Shown: positions 1 through 6,025 of the stretch, in pieces | How the letters are laid out: every line of letters begins with the position of its first letter | Numbering within the stretch: position 1 is the stretch's first letter | NCBI GenBank assembly: GCA_002700865.1 | Contig: PAFB01000081.1 | Location: 1-8,915, forward strand | DNA from: Rhodospirillaceae bacterium | Lineage (GTDB): Bacteria > Pseudomonadota > Alphaproteobacteria > UBA7985 | DNA: 8,915 bases | Direction: 5' to 3' | Translations under genes and position numbers: made by a program | The notes under the pieces: generated by a model | Database searches by the model: none | The model's input: the letters and a program-made list of their open reading frames with translations, nothing else | What the model was told of the DNA's origin: nothing

Positions 1-61
1 TGTGACCAAAGTGTACGCCAGCTTCCATGAGCTGACGCAGCGTGAACGTAGGCGCTGCCAT
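1..61 (-). CDS. rpsB: 30S ribosomal protein S2, N-terminal fragment (runs off left edge)
   Basis: Reading the minus strand from the ATG at 61 gives 20 codons, MAAPTFTLRQLMEAGVHFGH. This matches the very conserved N terminus of bacterial ribosomal protein S2, whose hallmark is the L-x-E-A-G-V-H-F-G-H block. S2 is an assembly and structural protein of the small ribosomal subunit. The start is supported by an AAGGA-type ribosome binding site 8-12 bases upstream, within the run at 71-76. Only the first part of the gene is present; the rest (about 230-260 residues in the family) and probably tsf, the usual next gene, lie beyond the left edge. The fragment is short, but the motif is distinctive. 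Confidence 0.9.
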   Translation of the reverse strand, partial: MAAPTFTLRQLMEAGVHFGH

Positions 62-147
62 CGTTTGTTTTCCTTCCGGTTTAAACCTCCACGCAACCCT
101 GTCTCAGGCATTTTTGCCTCAACCGGGAATGGTTGCGTGTGTGTGAT
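62..147 (-). promoter_or_regulatory. Structured 5' leader of rpsB (candidate autoregulatory leader)
   Basis: The untranslated stretch before rpsB contains a perfect 9-bp inverted repeat (CACGCAACC at 90-98, GGTTGCGTG at 131-139). This encloses a smaller AGGCA/TGCCT hairpin (106-110 with 115-119). On the minus strand an alternative CAACC/GGTTG hairpin, with a 6-base loop, would use the same bases as the outer stem, so the two folds exclude each other. A palindrome GGTTTAAACC (78-87) sits just before the ribosome binding site. In gammaproteobacteria the rpsB leader is folded and bound by S2 for feedback control; that this leader does the same is an inference. Confidence 0.5.
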
Positions 148-153
148 GAGGCC

Positions 154-182
154 CGTTTACCCAAAGGAGGCACCGATGGCAA
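154..182 (-). promoter_or_regulatory. Candidate sigma70-type promoter for rpsB
   Basis: On the minus strand, TTGCCA (177-182, five of six matches to TTGACA) is followed after exactly 17 bases by TAAACG (154-159, a weaker -10). Transcription would start near position 147, just before the 9-bp leader stem. The position fits, but the -10 is poor and no experimental support exists. Confidence 0.4.
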
Positions 183-232
183 CTGCGCGCAACGTTACAC
201 GGGCATGCGCAGATGCAGGCAGAAACGCGTGC

Positions 233-1060
233 CTAGTGGCTCAGGATCAGCGGCATGCGGTGATGGCGCAGGACATAGCGGGTGGTGTTGCCGAGGATCA
301 GATTGCGCCATGACGGGTGTCCGTTGGCACCCATGATGACGGCTTCCGCCTCAAGTTCCTCCGCCGTGTTGATGATGACTTGGCCGGCTTGGCTGTCCCC
401 GTAGTCCTTGCGCAGCTCCGCATTGACGCCGTGACGTTCGAGGAAATGCATCACCTGCTCCGCTGGCAACAGGCCCGTTTCTTCACTGGTGCCCACAGAC
501 AGAACCGTCACTTTGGCAGCATCACGAAGCAGCGTCAGGTTATCGCGGACGGCTCGCACCGCCTCCCGTGATGACTTCCACGCAACCAGAATGTTTTTGA
601 GGTCAAAGGCGCCCGTGAACTCCTGCGGCAGGACAAGAACCGGCATGCCGGAGGACAGAGCCAGGGTCTCAGGCAAGCCGCGCACAAAGCGGTCTTCCAG
701 CGTTCGTTCCTGCACGTCGGAGACAATAAGCAAGTCCGCCGCGCGTGCATGCGCTTCGAGGTCCTTTTCGTCTTCCCCGATTTCGGAAGCAAAACGGTAG
801 GATTTCAGAGCCGCAGCCTTGCAGGCTTCCTCAAAGTGCAGGCGGGCATCGAGCGATTCCTGTGCCAGCCGGTCCTCGCGCGCGCTCTGCAACGCCCGTC
901 CCCGAGCGCGACCATAGAGATCGCCGTCGAAGTCTTCGAGTGAGAGGAACAGGCCGGTCAGATGCGCACCGTTGCGCGCAGCCAAAGCAGCCGCCGTCGC
1001 CACCCTCGCCCGGCCCAGTTCGGTGTCCTCCAGATGCACAACGATAGTTTTGGTCAGCAT
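233..1060 (-). CDS. Tandem-domain universal stress protein (UspA family)
   Basis: This is a 275-residue cytoplasmic protein with two Usp domains, roughly residues 1-140 and 150-275. The second domain ends in a good copy of the nucleotide-binding signature G-x2-G-x9-G-N-T (residues 244-259, beginning GANGH), so it probably binds ATP. The first domain lacks the glycines at the equivalent place and looks degenerate. Usp proteins help cells survive starvation and stress, and their exact targets are mostly unknown. I chose the ATG at 1060 because GGGGA lies at suitable distance and the protein then starts with the typical MLTKTIVVHLED strand; an in-frame ATG at 1102 would add an unconserved 14-residue tail. 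It lies 63 bases after the thiY-like gene on the same strand, so it is probably the last gene of that operon. Confidence 0.88.
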   Translation of the reverse strand: MLTKTIVVHLEDTELGRARVATAAALAARNGAHLTGLFLSLEDFDGDLYGRARGRALQSAREDRLAQESLDARLHFEEACKAAALKSYRFASEIGEDEKDLEAHARAADLLIVSDVQERTLEDRFVRGLPETLALSSGMPVLVLPQEFTGAFDLKNILVAWKSSREAVRAVRDNLTLLRDAAKVTVLSVGTSEETGLLPAEQVMHFLERHGVNAELRKDYGDSQAGQVIINTAEELEAEAVIMGANGHPSWRNLILGNTTRYVLRHHRMPLILSH

Positions 1061-1089
1061 GGTCAATCCCCGCTCAACAAGGAAAATGG

Positions 1090-1107
1090 ATGAGAACTCC
1101 ATCTCAT
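1090..1107 (-). other. Small stem-loop between the binding-protein gene and the usp gene
   Basis: A perfect 6-bp inverted repeat, ATGAGA (1090-1095) and TCTCAT (1102-1107), encloses a 6-base loop. On the minus-strand transcript it lies between the thiY-like stop codon and the usp ribosome binding site and is followed after a few bases by TTTT. It could be a weak terminator or a processing site that lowers usp expression relative to the transporter genes. It is short, so chance is possible. Confidence 0.25.
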
Positions 1108-1123
1108 ATGGGAAGTCCGGCCC

Positions 1124-2098
1124 TTAATCCAACTCAATCGCGTAGTCATCGATTGGCGTCGTTTGGTCGATCAAACCCTGCTCAAGCAAGAAAGCTTCAA
1201 ACCGCATGTAGCGGCCCTTGTCCATCGCAGCGGGGCGCAGGGCGAAGCGGGGCAGCGTGTCGCGCCAGGCGCGGCGGTTCAGCTCGTTGTCCAGTAACTC
1301 TTCCCGGCCCTTGACAAACAGCTCCCAAGCGGCGGCAGGGTTGTTGACCATGTACTGAGTGGCGGCTTCCAGCGCGGTGATGACCTTGGGTAGGCTTGGA
1401 TTGTTCAGGCCATCTTTGGCCGCCACCAAAATCAATTCGTCATACCCCGGCACGCCATTTTCTTCCGGATAGAACGCCACACCGGGTCGCCCGGCTATGT
1501 CCATCTGGTTCAGCTCAAAGTTACGGAAGGCACCGACAACCGCATCCACCTGACCGGAATACAGCGAGGGGCTCAGGGAAAAGTTGACGTTGATCAGATC
1601 AACATCGTCCAAACTCAATCCAACGCCCGAAAGCATGGCCCCGAGCAGAGCATCTTCGAAACCGCCAACCGAGAAACCTACTTTCTTGCCCTTCAAGTCC
1701 TCCAGCGACTGAACCGGACCATCAGCAAGCGCGACAACCGTATTGAGCGGGGTTGCAACGATGGTCGCGACACGGACCAGAGGCAGGCCCTCAGACACCT
1801 GAATATGCAGCTGGGGCTGGTAGGATATGGCCAACTCGGCTTGCCCGGCGGCAACCAGACGCGGCGGCGCAGAAGGATCAGCCGGCTCGATCAGTTCAAC
1901 CTCAAGCCCCAGCTCCTCAAAGAGCCCAAGTTCCTCAGCGACGAAGAGCGGTCCGTGGTCAGGGTTGATGAACCAGTCCAGCAGGATCGTTACCTTATCC
2001 GCGGTCCCCGCTTCATCCGAACCATCGGCCTTTGCCACTTGGGCAGAAATCGACAGGCCAAGGACAACCGCAACCATCGCGGCAAAGAGCTTCTTCAT
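1124..2098 (-). CDS. thiY: ABC transporter substrate-binding protein, NMT1/THI5-like (ThiY type)
   Basis: This is a 324-residue periplasmic binding protein. A Sec signal peptide covers residues 1-24 (MKKLF then a hydrophobic run ending AKA, with cleavage before DGSDE). The mature part starts with the family block LLDWFINPDHGP (39-50). It continues with LVAAGQAELAISYQPQL (81-97), then VGGFEDALLG (144-153) and a later FRNFELNQ motif, all typical of the NMT1/THI5-like proteins that bind pyrimidine precursors of thiamine such as formylaminopyrimidine. The yeast THI5 synthase cysteine cluster is absent and a signal peptide is present, so transport, not synthesis, is the likely role. GGAG lies 8 bases before the ATG, inside the end of the permease gene, and only 2 bases separate the two genes, suggesting translational coupling. 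The TPP riboswitch upstream supports a thiamine role. Confidence 0.88.
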   Translation of the reverse strand: MKKLFAAMVAVVLGLSISAQVAKADGSDEAGTADKVTILLDWFINPDHGPLFVAEELGLFEELGLEVELIEPADPSAPPRLVAAGQAELAISYQPQLHIQVSEGLPLVRVATIVATPLNTVVALADGPVQSLEDLKGKKVGFSVGGFEDALLGAMLSGVGLSLDDVDLINVNFSLSPSLYSGQVDAVVGAFRNFELNQMDIAGRPGVAFYPEENGVPGYDELILVAAKDGLNNPSLPKVITALEAATQYMVNNPAAAWELFVKGREELLDNELNRRAWRDTLPRFALRPAAMDKGRYMRFEAFLLEQGLIDQTTPIDDYAIELD

Positions 2099-2100
2099 TT

Positions 2101-2901
2101 CTAATTCTCCAGAGATTTCAGGTCTATTTCAGACCACGATGCGGCCCGTGCCGCGATGAGCGATACCAGGCCATAGAGGCCCAGCGCCAAAATCACCATG
2201 CACACCACCGCCACCATCATGGTGTCAGTGCGTGCGTTGATTTTCAGTTCTCGAAGGATGACGTACCCCAGCCCGTAAGCGCCGCCGACTTGCTGGCCGC
2301 CAACCAACTCGCCGATGAACGCCCCAATCGGCGCTATCGCCGCAGCAGCCTTGAGCCCATTGAGACCACCGGGTAAGGCCAACGGCAGATAGACCCGCCA
2401 CAAAAGCTGCCAGCGCTCCGCGCCATAGACCCGCCCTGCATCGACCAAATCACGGTCCACGGCACGCAGCGCACTCCAAAACGCCATCGTCACGGGGAAG
2501 AACAGGATCAGCGTCGTCATGGCAATCTTCGGCGCCAGCCCCCAACCCAGCCACTGCACCAACAGCGGCGCCAGCGCGAAAACGGGGATCGCCTGTGAGA
2601 TCACAAGCAGCGGCAACAGCCAGAATCGGACAATCTTGGAAACGGCGATAACGACGGTCAGGCACAGCCCCAGCCACGCCCCCAGCATCAAGCCAACAAC
2701 CACCTCAACCAGTGTGACCCGGAAACCTTTGAGAAAGTACGTTGGGTTTTCTATGAAAGCAGCCCAAACCAGATCTGGTGTCGGAAGCAGAAAACGTCCT
2801 TTACCGGTCAGTGCCTCGATCAAAAGCGCTGCCAGCCACCAGAGAGCCAGTAATCCAACAAGAAGGATGAACGGTCTTGCCGTTCGGATCAGTCTAGGCA
2901 C
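2101..2901 (-). CDS. thiX: ABC transporter permease for a thiamine pyrimidine precursor (ThiX type)
   Basis: This is a 266-residue inner-membrane permease of the BPD/SsuC-TauC-ThiX type, with about six membrane segments. A cytoplasmic EAA-like loop (residues about 154-177, DAGRVYGAERW through LALP) would dock an ABC ATPase. I place the start at the GTG at 2901, directly behind GGAGG (2906-2910). The longer in-frame ATG at 2973 lies inside the TPP riboswitch and would translate its conserved core, so it is rejected. With this start the protein opens VPRLIRTARPF, a basic end followed by the first membrane span. It is the first gene of the operon, followed by the binding protein. Translation should be switched off by TPP. 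The partner ATPase is not encoded in this window. Confidence 0.88.
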   Translation of the reverse strand: MPRLIRTARPFILLVGLLALWWLAALLIEALTGKGRFLLPTPDLVWAAFIENPTYFLKGFRVTLVEVVVGLMLGAWLGLCLTVVIAVSKIVRFWLLPLLVISQAIPVFALAPLLVQWLGWGLAPKIAMTTLILFFPVTMAFWSALRAVDRDLVDAGRVYGAERWQLLWRVYLPLALPGGLNGLKAAAAIAPIGAFIGELVGGQQVGGAYGLGYVILRELKINARTDTMMVAVVCMVILALGLYGLVSLIAARAASWSEIDLKSLEN

Positions 2902-2988
2902 GCTCCCTCCGCGAGTACGAACTCGATCAGGTTGTAGGGTCGCGGACGTCCGCCTCTCAGCACCCTGTATCAAGGTGCTCCCCCGCGT
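2900..2988 (-). promoter_or_regulatory. TPP riboswitch (THI element) controlling the thiXY-usp operon
   Basis: Read on the minus strand, all the TPP aptamer landmarks are present in order. These are GGGGAGC after P1, a P3 stem (GCACC 2974-2978 with GGTGC 2960-2964), the invariant CTGAGA (2955-2960), a variable palindromic helix (2942-2953) and GACCC (2937-2941). ACCTGATC (2925-2932), a CGAG/CTCG helix (2922-2925 with 2912-2915) and CGGAGGGA follow. Helix P1 pairs ACGC (2985-2988) with GCGT (2900-2903), and the latter contains the first two bases of the permease GTG start. The ribosome binding site GGAGG lies within the 3' core. This points to translational control: bound TPP hides the start site. 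Confidence 0.95.
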
Positions 2989-2999
2989 TAAGTTTCGAT

Positions 3000-3028
3000 A
3001 CTTTAGAGCCTTTGCGCGTGAAAAACAA
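3000..3028 (-). promoter_or_regulatory. Sigma70-type promoter of the riboswitch operon
   Basis: On the minus strand TTGTTT (3023-3028) and TAAAGT (3000-3005) are separated by exactly 17 bases. A start about 7 bases downstream (near 2993) would put the 5' end a few bases before riboswitch helix P1, just where it is expected. The spacing and position make this the best promoter in the window. Confidence 0.6.
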
Positions 3029-3078
3029 AGACTTGTTACCGCGCGTCACACAACCACCCCGTGCGTTTTCGTGCGGCC

Positions 3079-3108
3079 TTGGCTATGCTTAAAGCATCGG
3101 AAAGCCAA
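3079..3108. promoter_or_regulatory. Nested inverted repeat upstream of the DUF192 gene
   Basis: ATGCTT-A-AAGCAT (3085-3097) is a perfect 13-base odd palindrome. It is flanked by TTGGCT (3079-3084) and AGCCAA (3103-3108), a second pair of complementary arms offset by CGGAA (3098-3102). It lies 14 bases before the DUF192 start codon and about 50 bases behind the -35 of the divergent operon. It could be a protein-binding operator or an RNA hairpin near the ribosome binding site. The role is not known. Confidence 0.4.
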
Positions 3109-3122
3109 TCTGGATAATCTGA

Positions 3123-3647
3123 ATGCCCCGTCTACCATTGCTGCTGCTAATTTGCGTCACGCTTACTGTTTTCCTGCCTTCCCTCGTCAGAAGCCAAGCC
3201 TTTCTGCCTGACGGTGTAGCGCCGATGGAGTTTGGCCGGGATACCTTGGTGATCAACACGGACCGTGGCCGCTTCGAGTACGACATCGAGGTCGCCATCA
3301 CGCCGGAGCAGCAGGCACGGGGCATGATGTGGCGGCCAGTCTTGGGTCCCAATAAGGGCTTGTTGTTTATCTTCGAGCGGGAACGCTCCGTGACCTTCTG
3401 GATGCGGAATACACTCATCCCGCTCGACATGATCTTTATTGATAACGCCGGAAAACTCGTGAGCATCCAGCGGGAAGCCGAACCCTTAACCACGACCAAG
3501 CGGCCTTCAAACGGTCCAGCGAGATTTACGCTGGAGATTGATGGCGGCGCCGCGGCTTTGATGAATATCAACGAAACGACAACATTTGAATTCGGCACAG
3601 CGACGCTGAGTTACCTCGCCGCTTCCAGTTCGCCGTTCAAGGGATAG
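3123..3647 (+). CDS. DUF192 family exported protein
   Basis: This 174-residue protein has an N-terminal signal or anchor sequence (residues 1-25, a basic start, long leucine-rich run, then VRSQA). A single DUF192 domain follows, about residues 40-165. Family landmarks are ITPEQQARGMMWR (59-71), the hallmark FWMRNTLIPLDMIFID (92-107) and the LEIDGGAAA block (138-145). DUF192 proteins are small, mostly exported beta-fold proteins common in proteobacteria; their biochemical function is not established. The last 25 residues depart from the usual ending. The ribosome binding site is weak (GGA about 8 bases before the ATG). The gene is divergent from the thiamine operon and convergent with the nitronate monooxygenase gene, so it is probably transcribed alone. 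Confidence 0.88.
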   Translation: MPRLPLLLLICVTLTVFLPSLVRSQAFLPDGVAPMEFGRDTLVINTDRGRFEYDIEVAITPEQQARGMMWRPVLGPNKGLLFIFERERSVTFWMRNTLIPLDMIFIDNAGKLVSIQREAEPLTTTKRPSNGPARFTLEIDGGAAALMNINETTTFEFGTATLSYLAASSSPFKG

Positions 3648-3669
3648 GGGCTAAGGGCTAGGGCTAGGG
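3641..3669 (+). repeat. G-quadruplex-type GGGCTA repeat at the end of the DUF192 gene
   Basis: Five G-tracts follow one another: 3641-3643, 3647-3650, 3655-3657, 3661-3663 and 3667-3669, separated by 3-4 bases (ATA, CTAA, CTA, CTA). The last part is a short tandem array of GGGCTA that looks like a telomeric repeat. The run covers the stop codon (3645-3647) and the first bases after it, on the coding strand. It fits the standard four-tract quadruplex pattern and is followed by a small GGGC/GCCC hairpin. It may act in transcript termination or stability; this is inference. Confidence 0.65.
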
Positions 3670-3696
3670 CGAAGCCCGATCAGGCTCCTGACTTCG
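3670..3696 (+). other. Short imperfect hairpin in the convergent gap
   Basis: After the G-rich repeat, complementary segments CGAAG and CTTCG flank a TCAG/CTGA stem with a GCTC loop, the 5' side carrying a CCCGA bulge. The gap between the convergent DUF192 and monooxygenase genes (3648-3775) would be expected to hold a terminator, but no U-run follows on either strand. Nothing else recognisable is in this gap. Coordinates are approximate. Confidence 0.25.
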
Positions 3697-3774
3697 GACA
3701 ACACACCTTTGAGCGTGAAAGAAATGGACCCTTCAACGCGCAGATTTACAGAGACTTGAGCCGCGCGGCGACGC

Positions 3775-3796
3775 GCTAAAGCAAACGCGCTTTAGC
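3775..3796 (-). terminator. Stem-loop over the stop codon of the nitronate monooxygenase gene
   Basis: GCTAAAGC (3775-3782) and GCTTTAGC (3789-3796) are a perfect 8-bp inverted repeat with a 6-base loop, and the TAG stop (3776-3778) sits in the 3' arm. The heptamer ACGCGCT occurs twice here (3771-3777 and 3785-3791). No U-run follows, so this is not a classic intrinsic terminator; it may protect the transcript 3' end or help rho-dependent ending. Confidence 0.35.
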
Positions 3797-4744
3797 CGCC
3801 TGATACTCAGCCTTCATTTCATCAATGACGGAGGCCACAGGACCCGCATTGCTGATATTGCCAACGCCCTGACCAGCGCCCCAAATATCTTTCCAGGCCT
3901 TGGCTTTGGTATTGCCGCCAGAGCCAAAATTCATTTTGGATTTGTCGGCGACTGGCAGGTCCTTTGGATCCAAACCGGCGTTGACCACAGACTTTGACAA
4001 ATAGTTGCCGTGCACCCCGGTAAACAGGTTGGTGTAAATCACGTCCTTCGCCGCTGAGTCGACGATCATCTGCTTGTAGTCTGGGTCCGCGTTTGCTTCC
4101 TCAGTCGCGATAAACCGAGTTCCAATATAGGCAAAATCCGCGCCCATGGCCTGCGCAGACAGCACCGCGCCGCCATAGGATATGGCGCCGGACAGGGCCA
4201 CGGGACCGTCGAAGAAACTGCGGATTTCTTTGATCAATGCAAAGGGTGACAGCATGCCGGCATGACCGCCTGCCCCTGCTGCCACGCAAATCAACCCATC
4301 CACGCCCTGCTCCAGCGCCTTTTCAGCATGACGGACGGAAATGATGTCGTGCATGATGATACCGCCGTAGGAATGCACCGCTTCAACAACGGCCTTTGGT
4401 GGGTTCAGCGAGGTAATGACGACCGGCACCTTGTGCTTCACGCACATCTCAACATCATGTTCCAGACGGTCGTTAGACGGGTGGCATATCTGGTTCACGG
4501 CAAAGGGCGCAGCGGGCTTGTCAGGATTGGCGGCGTTGTGGGCCGCAAGTTCTTCCGTGATCCGGGTGAGCCACTCGTCCAAGACTTCGGCAGGGCGTGC
4601 ATTGAGAGCGGGGAAAGACCCAACAACGCCATTCTTGCACTGCTCAATGACCAGATCAGGATTGGAGATAATGAAAAGCGGGGCTCCGATTACTGGAAAG
4701 TCTTTCAGGCTTTCGCGCAGATCTACAGGCAGGTTTCCGGTCAT
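3776..4744 (-). CDS. Nitronate monooxygenase family FMN flavoprotein (2-nitropropane dioxygenase-like)
   Basis: This 322-residue TIM-barrel flavoenzyme belongs to the nitronate monooxygenase/IMPDH-like family. Signatures are the opening PVIGAPLF (17-24), the strand MHDIISVRHAEKALEQGVDG (131-150) and GAGGHAG (157-163) with the catalytic-type His161. A phosphate-binding stretch follows, from GGAVLSAQAMGADF to GTRFIATEEA (191-217), then the C-terminal IWGAGQGVGNI (287-297). Such enzymes oxidise alkyl nitronates using FMN and oxygen to carbonyl compounds and nitrite, but many members have unproven substrates. I use the ATG at 4744, which has GGAG 7 bases upstream and gives the normal N terminus; an upstream in-frame ATG at 4834 would add 30 unconserved residues. 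It is divergent from the alcohol dehydrogenase gene. Confidence 0.87.
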   Translation of the reverse strand: MTGNLPVDLRESLKDFPVIGAPLFIISNPDLVIEQCKNGVVGSFPALNARPAEVLDEWLTRITEELAAHNAANPDKPAAPFAVNQICHPSNDRLEHDVEMCVKHKVPVVITSLNPPKAVVEAVHSYGGIIMHDIISVRHAEKALEQGVDGLICVAAGAGGHAGMLSPFALIKEIRSFFDGPVALSGAISYGGAVLSAQAMGADFAYIGTRFIATEEANADPDYKQMIVDSAAKDVIYTNLFTGVHGNYLSKSVVNAGLDPKDLPVADKSKMNFGSGGNTKAKAWKDIWGAGQGVGNISNAGPVASVIDEMKAEYQAAKARLL

Positions 4745-4839
4745 TTTTTGTCTCCATGGCGCACGTTGACTTGTTCTGAGTGTGCAACTTGCCCCAAATT
4801 GAAGGCTATTCAAGGTCGAGACCAGCAGGAGCAAGCGCG
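4745..4839. promoter_or_regulatory. Shared divergent control region (nitronate monooxygenase / Fe-alcohol dehydrogenase)
   Basis: These 95 bases must hold the promoters of both flanking genes. TTGACT (4766-4771) is a good -35 sequence on the plus strand, but no convincing -10 stands 16-18 bases beyond it. Minus-strand candidates are also weak. The ribosome binding sites are clear on both sides: GGAG for the minus gene, and AGGAG (4827-4831) for the plus gene. No operator-like palindrome stands out. Confidence 0.4.
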
Positions 4840-6009
4840 ATGACCGCTTTTTCTTTTCAAACCGTGCCCAGCATTAAGTTTGGTGAACCAGCAGCTGAAG
4901 CTTTGGCTCCCATGGTTGCAGGTTTTGGCGCGCAGCGGCTGATGATTGTGACAGATCCGGGCGTCGTGGATGCGGGTTTAGTGACCCCGGTTACCGACGC
5001 CCTAACCGGGCTGGGTCTGAAGGTTCATGTGTATGACGATGTTGAAGCCGACCCGCCAGAAGCCAAAGTGCTGGCCGCCGTTGCGGCAGCACAGGACTTT
5101 GAGGCTGAAGCCATTGTTGGTCTGGGCGGGGGAAGTCCGATGGATACGGCAAAGCTGGTCGCCCTGCTGTGCCGGGCAAAGCAACCGCTGAGCACAATGT
5201 ACGGCGTCGCACAGGTTGACCGAAGCCAGGTCCCCGGCGGCCGCCTCCCCCTGTTTCAAGTGCCGACCACAGCCGGGACAGGCTCTGAGGTTACACCGAT
5301 TGCGATTGTCACCGTCGGTGCCGAAATCAAACTGGGCGTTGTTGACCCGATTTTGTACGCGGACGGCGCTGTTCTTGATCCCAGCCTTACCACAGGCCTC
5401 CCCAAGCACGTCACGGCGCATACGGGGATTGACGCCATGGTCCATGCCATCGAAGCCTACACCTCGAAAATCCGCAAAAATCCGCTTTCAGACGGTCTGG
5501 CTGTGCAGGCCTTGACCCTGCTTGCGCGCGGTCTGCCGCGGGCCATGGCGAACGGGAGTGATCTGAGCGCGCGGGGCGATATGTTGCTCGGGGCCATGCT
5601 GGCGGGACAAGCCTTTGCCAACGCGCCTGTGGGGGCCGTGCACGCACTGGCCTACCCCATCGGTGCGCTGTTCCACGTTCCCCATGGCCTGTCGAACACG
5701 CAGGTTCTGGGTCCGGTATTGCGGTTCAACGCCGAAACTCACCCCCGCCTTTACGCTGAGCTGGCTGATTTGCTGGTACCCGGCGGCAGCGGCGGCAGTG
5801 AAGGGTCGCGTGCGGGGCAGTTTATCGACTTTATGGAGCAGCTGACCGCCGATTGCGGCGTGAACCCCCGCCTGCGCGAAGTTGGCATTTCACACAATGA
5901 CCTACCCAAACTCGCCGAAGACGCAATGAAGCAGACACGACTGTTGCAGAATAATCTGCGGGAAATGACCTATGACGCGGCGCTGGCGATCTACAGCAAA
6001 GCTTTGTGA
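4840..6009 (+). CDS. Iron-containing alcohol dehydrogenase
   Basis: This 389-residue protein is a full-length group III (Fe-dependent) alcohol dehydrogenase. The N-terminal NAD(P)-binding half carries GGGSPMDTAK (96-105) and PTTAGTGSEVT (142-152). The helical metal-binding half carries the four expected ligands: Asp198 and His202 in HTGIDAMVHAIEAYTS, His268 in GAVHALAYP, and His282 in HVPHGLSN. These enzymes interconvert alcohols and aldehydes or ketones with NAD(P)H; the actual substrate cannot be read from sequence. The ATG at 4840 has AGGAG 8 bases upstream and gives the family N terminus, whereas an in-frame ATG at 4780 lies in the control region. A Gly/Ser-rich insert (about 315-323, PGGSGGS) is a probable flexible loop. 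It could act on carbonyl products of the divergent oxygenase, but that is speculation. Confidence 0.92.
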   Translation: MTAFSFQTVPSIKFGEPAAEALAPMVAGFGAQRLMIVTDPGVVDAGLVTPVTDALTGLGLKVHVYDDVEADPPEAKVLAAVAAAQDFEAEAIVGLGGGSPMDTAKLVALLCRAKQPLSTMYGVAQVDRSQVPGGRLPLFQVPTTAGTGSEVTPIAIVTVGAEIKLGVVDPILYADGAVLDPSLTTGLPKHVTAHTGIDAMVHAIEAYTSKIRKNPLSDGLAVQALTLLARGLPRAMANGSDLSARGDMLLGAMLAGQAFANAPVGAVHALAYPIGALFHVPHGLSNTQVLGPVLRFNAETHPRLYAELADLLVPGGSGGSEGSRAGQFIDFMEQLTADCGVNPRLREVGISHNDLPKLAEDAMKQTRLLQNNLREMTYDAALAIYSKAL

Positions 6010-6025
6010 TCCACGGCGGCGCGAT

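Noticed and set aside
183..212. CTGCGC/GCGCAG inverted repeat after the usp gene as a terminator
   Set aside because: The loop is 18 bases and there is no U-run on the minus strand; a stem this size occurs readily by chance in GC-rich DNA.
2..313. Plus-strand open frame at the left edge
   Set aside because: It crosses the antisense of rpsB and of its leader, then the end of the usp gene. The minus strand clearly encodes S2 here.
1061..1102. Upstream start of the universal stress protein at 1102
   Set aside because: The extra 14 residues are unlike Usp N termini, and the ATG at 1060 has a GGGGA ribosome binding site.
2902..2973. N-terminal extension of the permease to an in-frame ATG at 2973
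   Set aside because: These 24 codons translate the conserved TPP riboswitch core (CTGAGA, ACCTGATC). The GTG at 2901 has a proper ribosome binding site and gives a normal N terminus.
2519..3211. A 230-codon plus-strand open frame opposite the permease and riboswitch
   Set aside because: It runs through the riboswitch and into the DUF192 gene in another frame, and has no recognisable domain or credible ribosome binding site.
3648..3775. A tRNA gene in the gap after the DUF192 gene
   Set aside because: No T-loop consensus (GTTCGA type), acceptor stem or cloverleaf could be built from this stretch.
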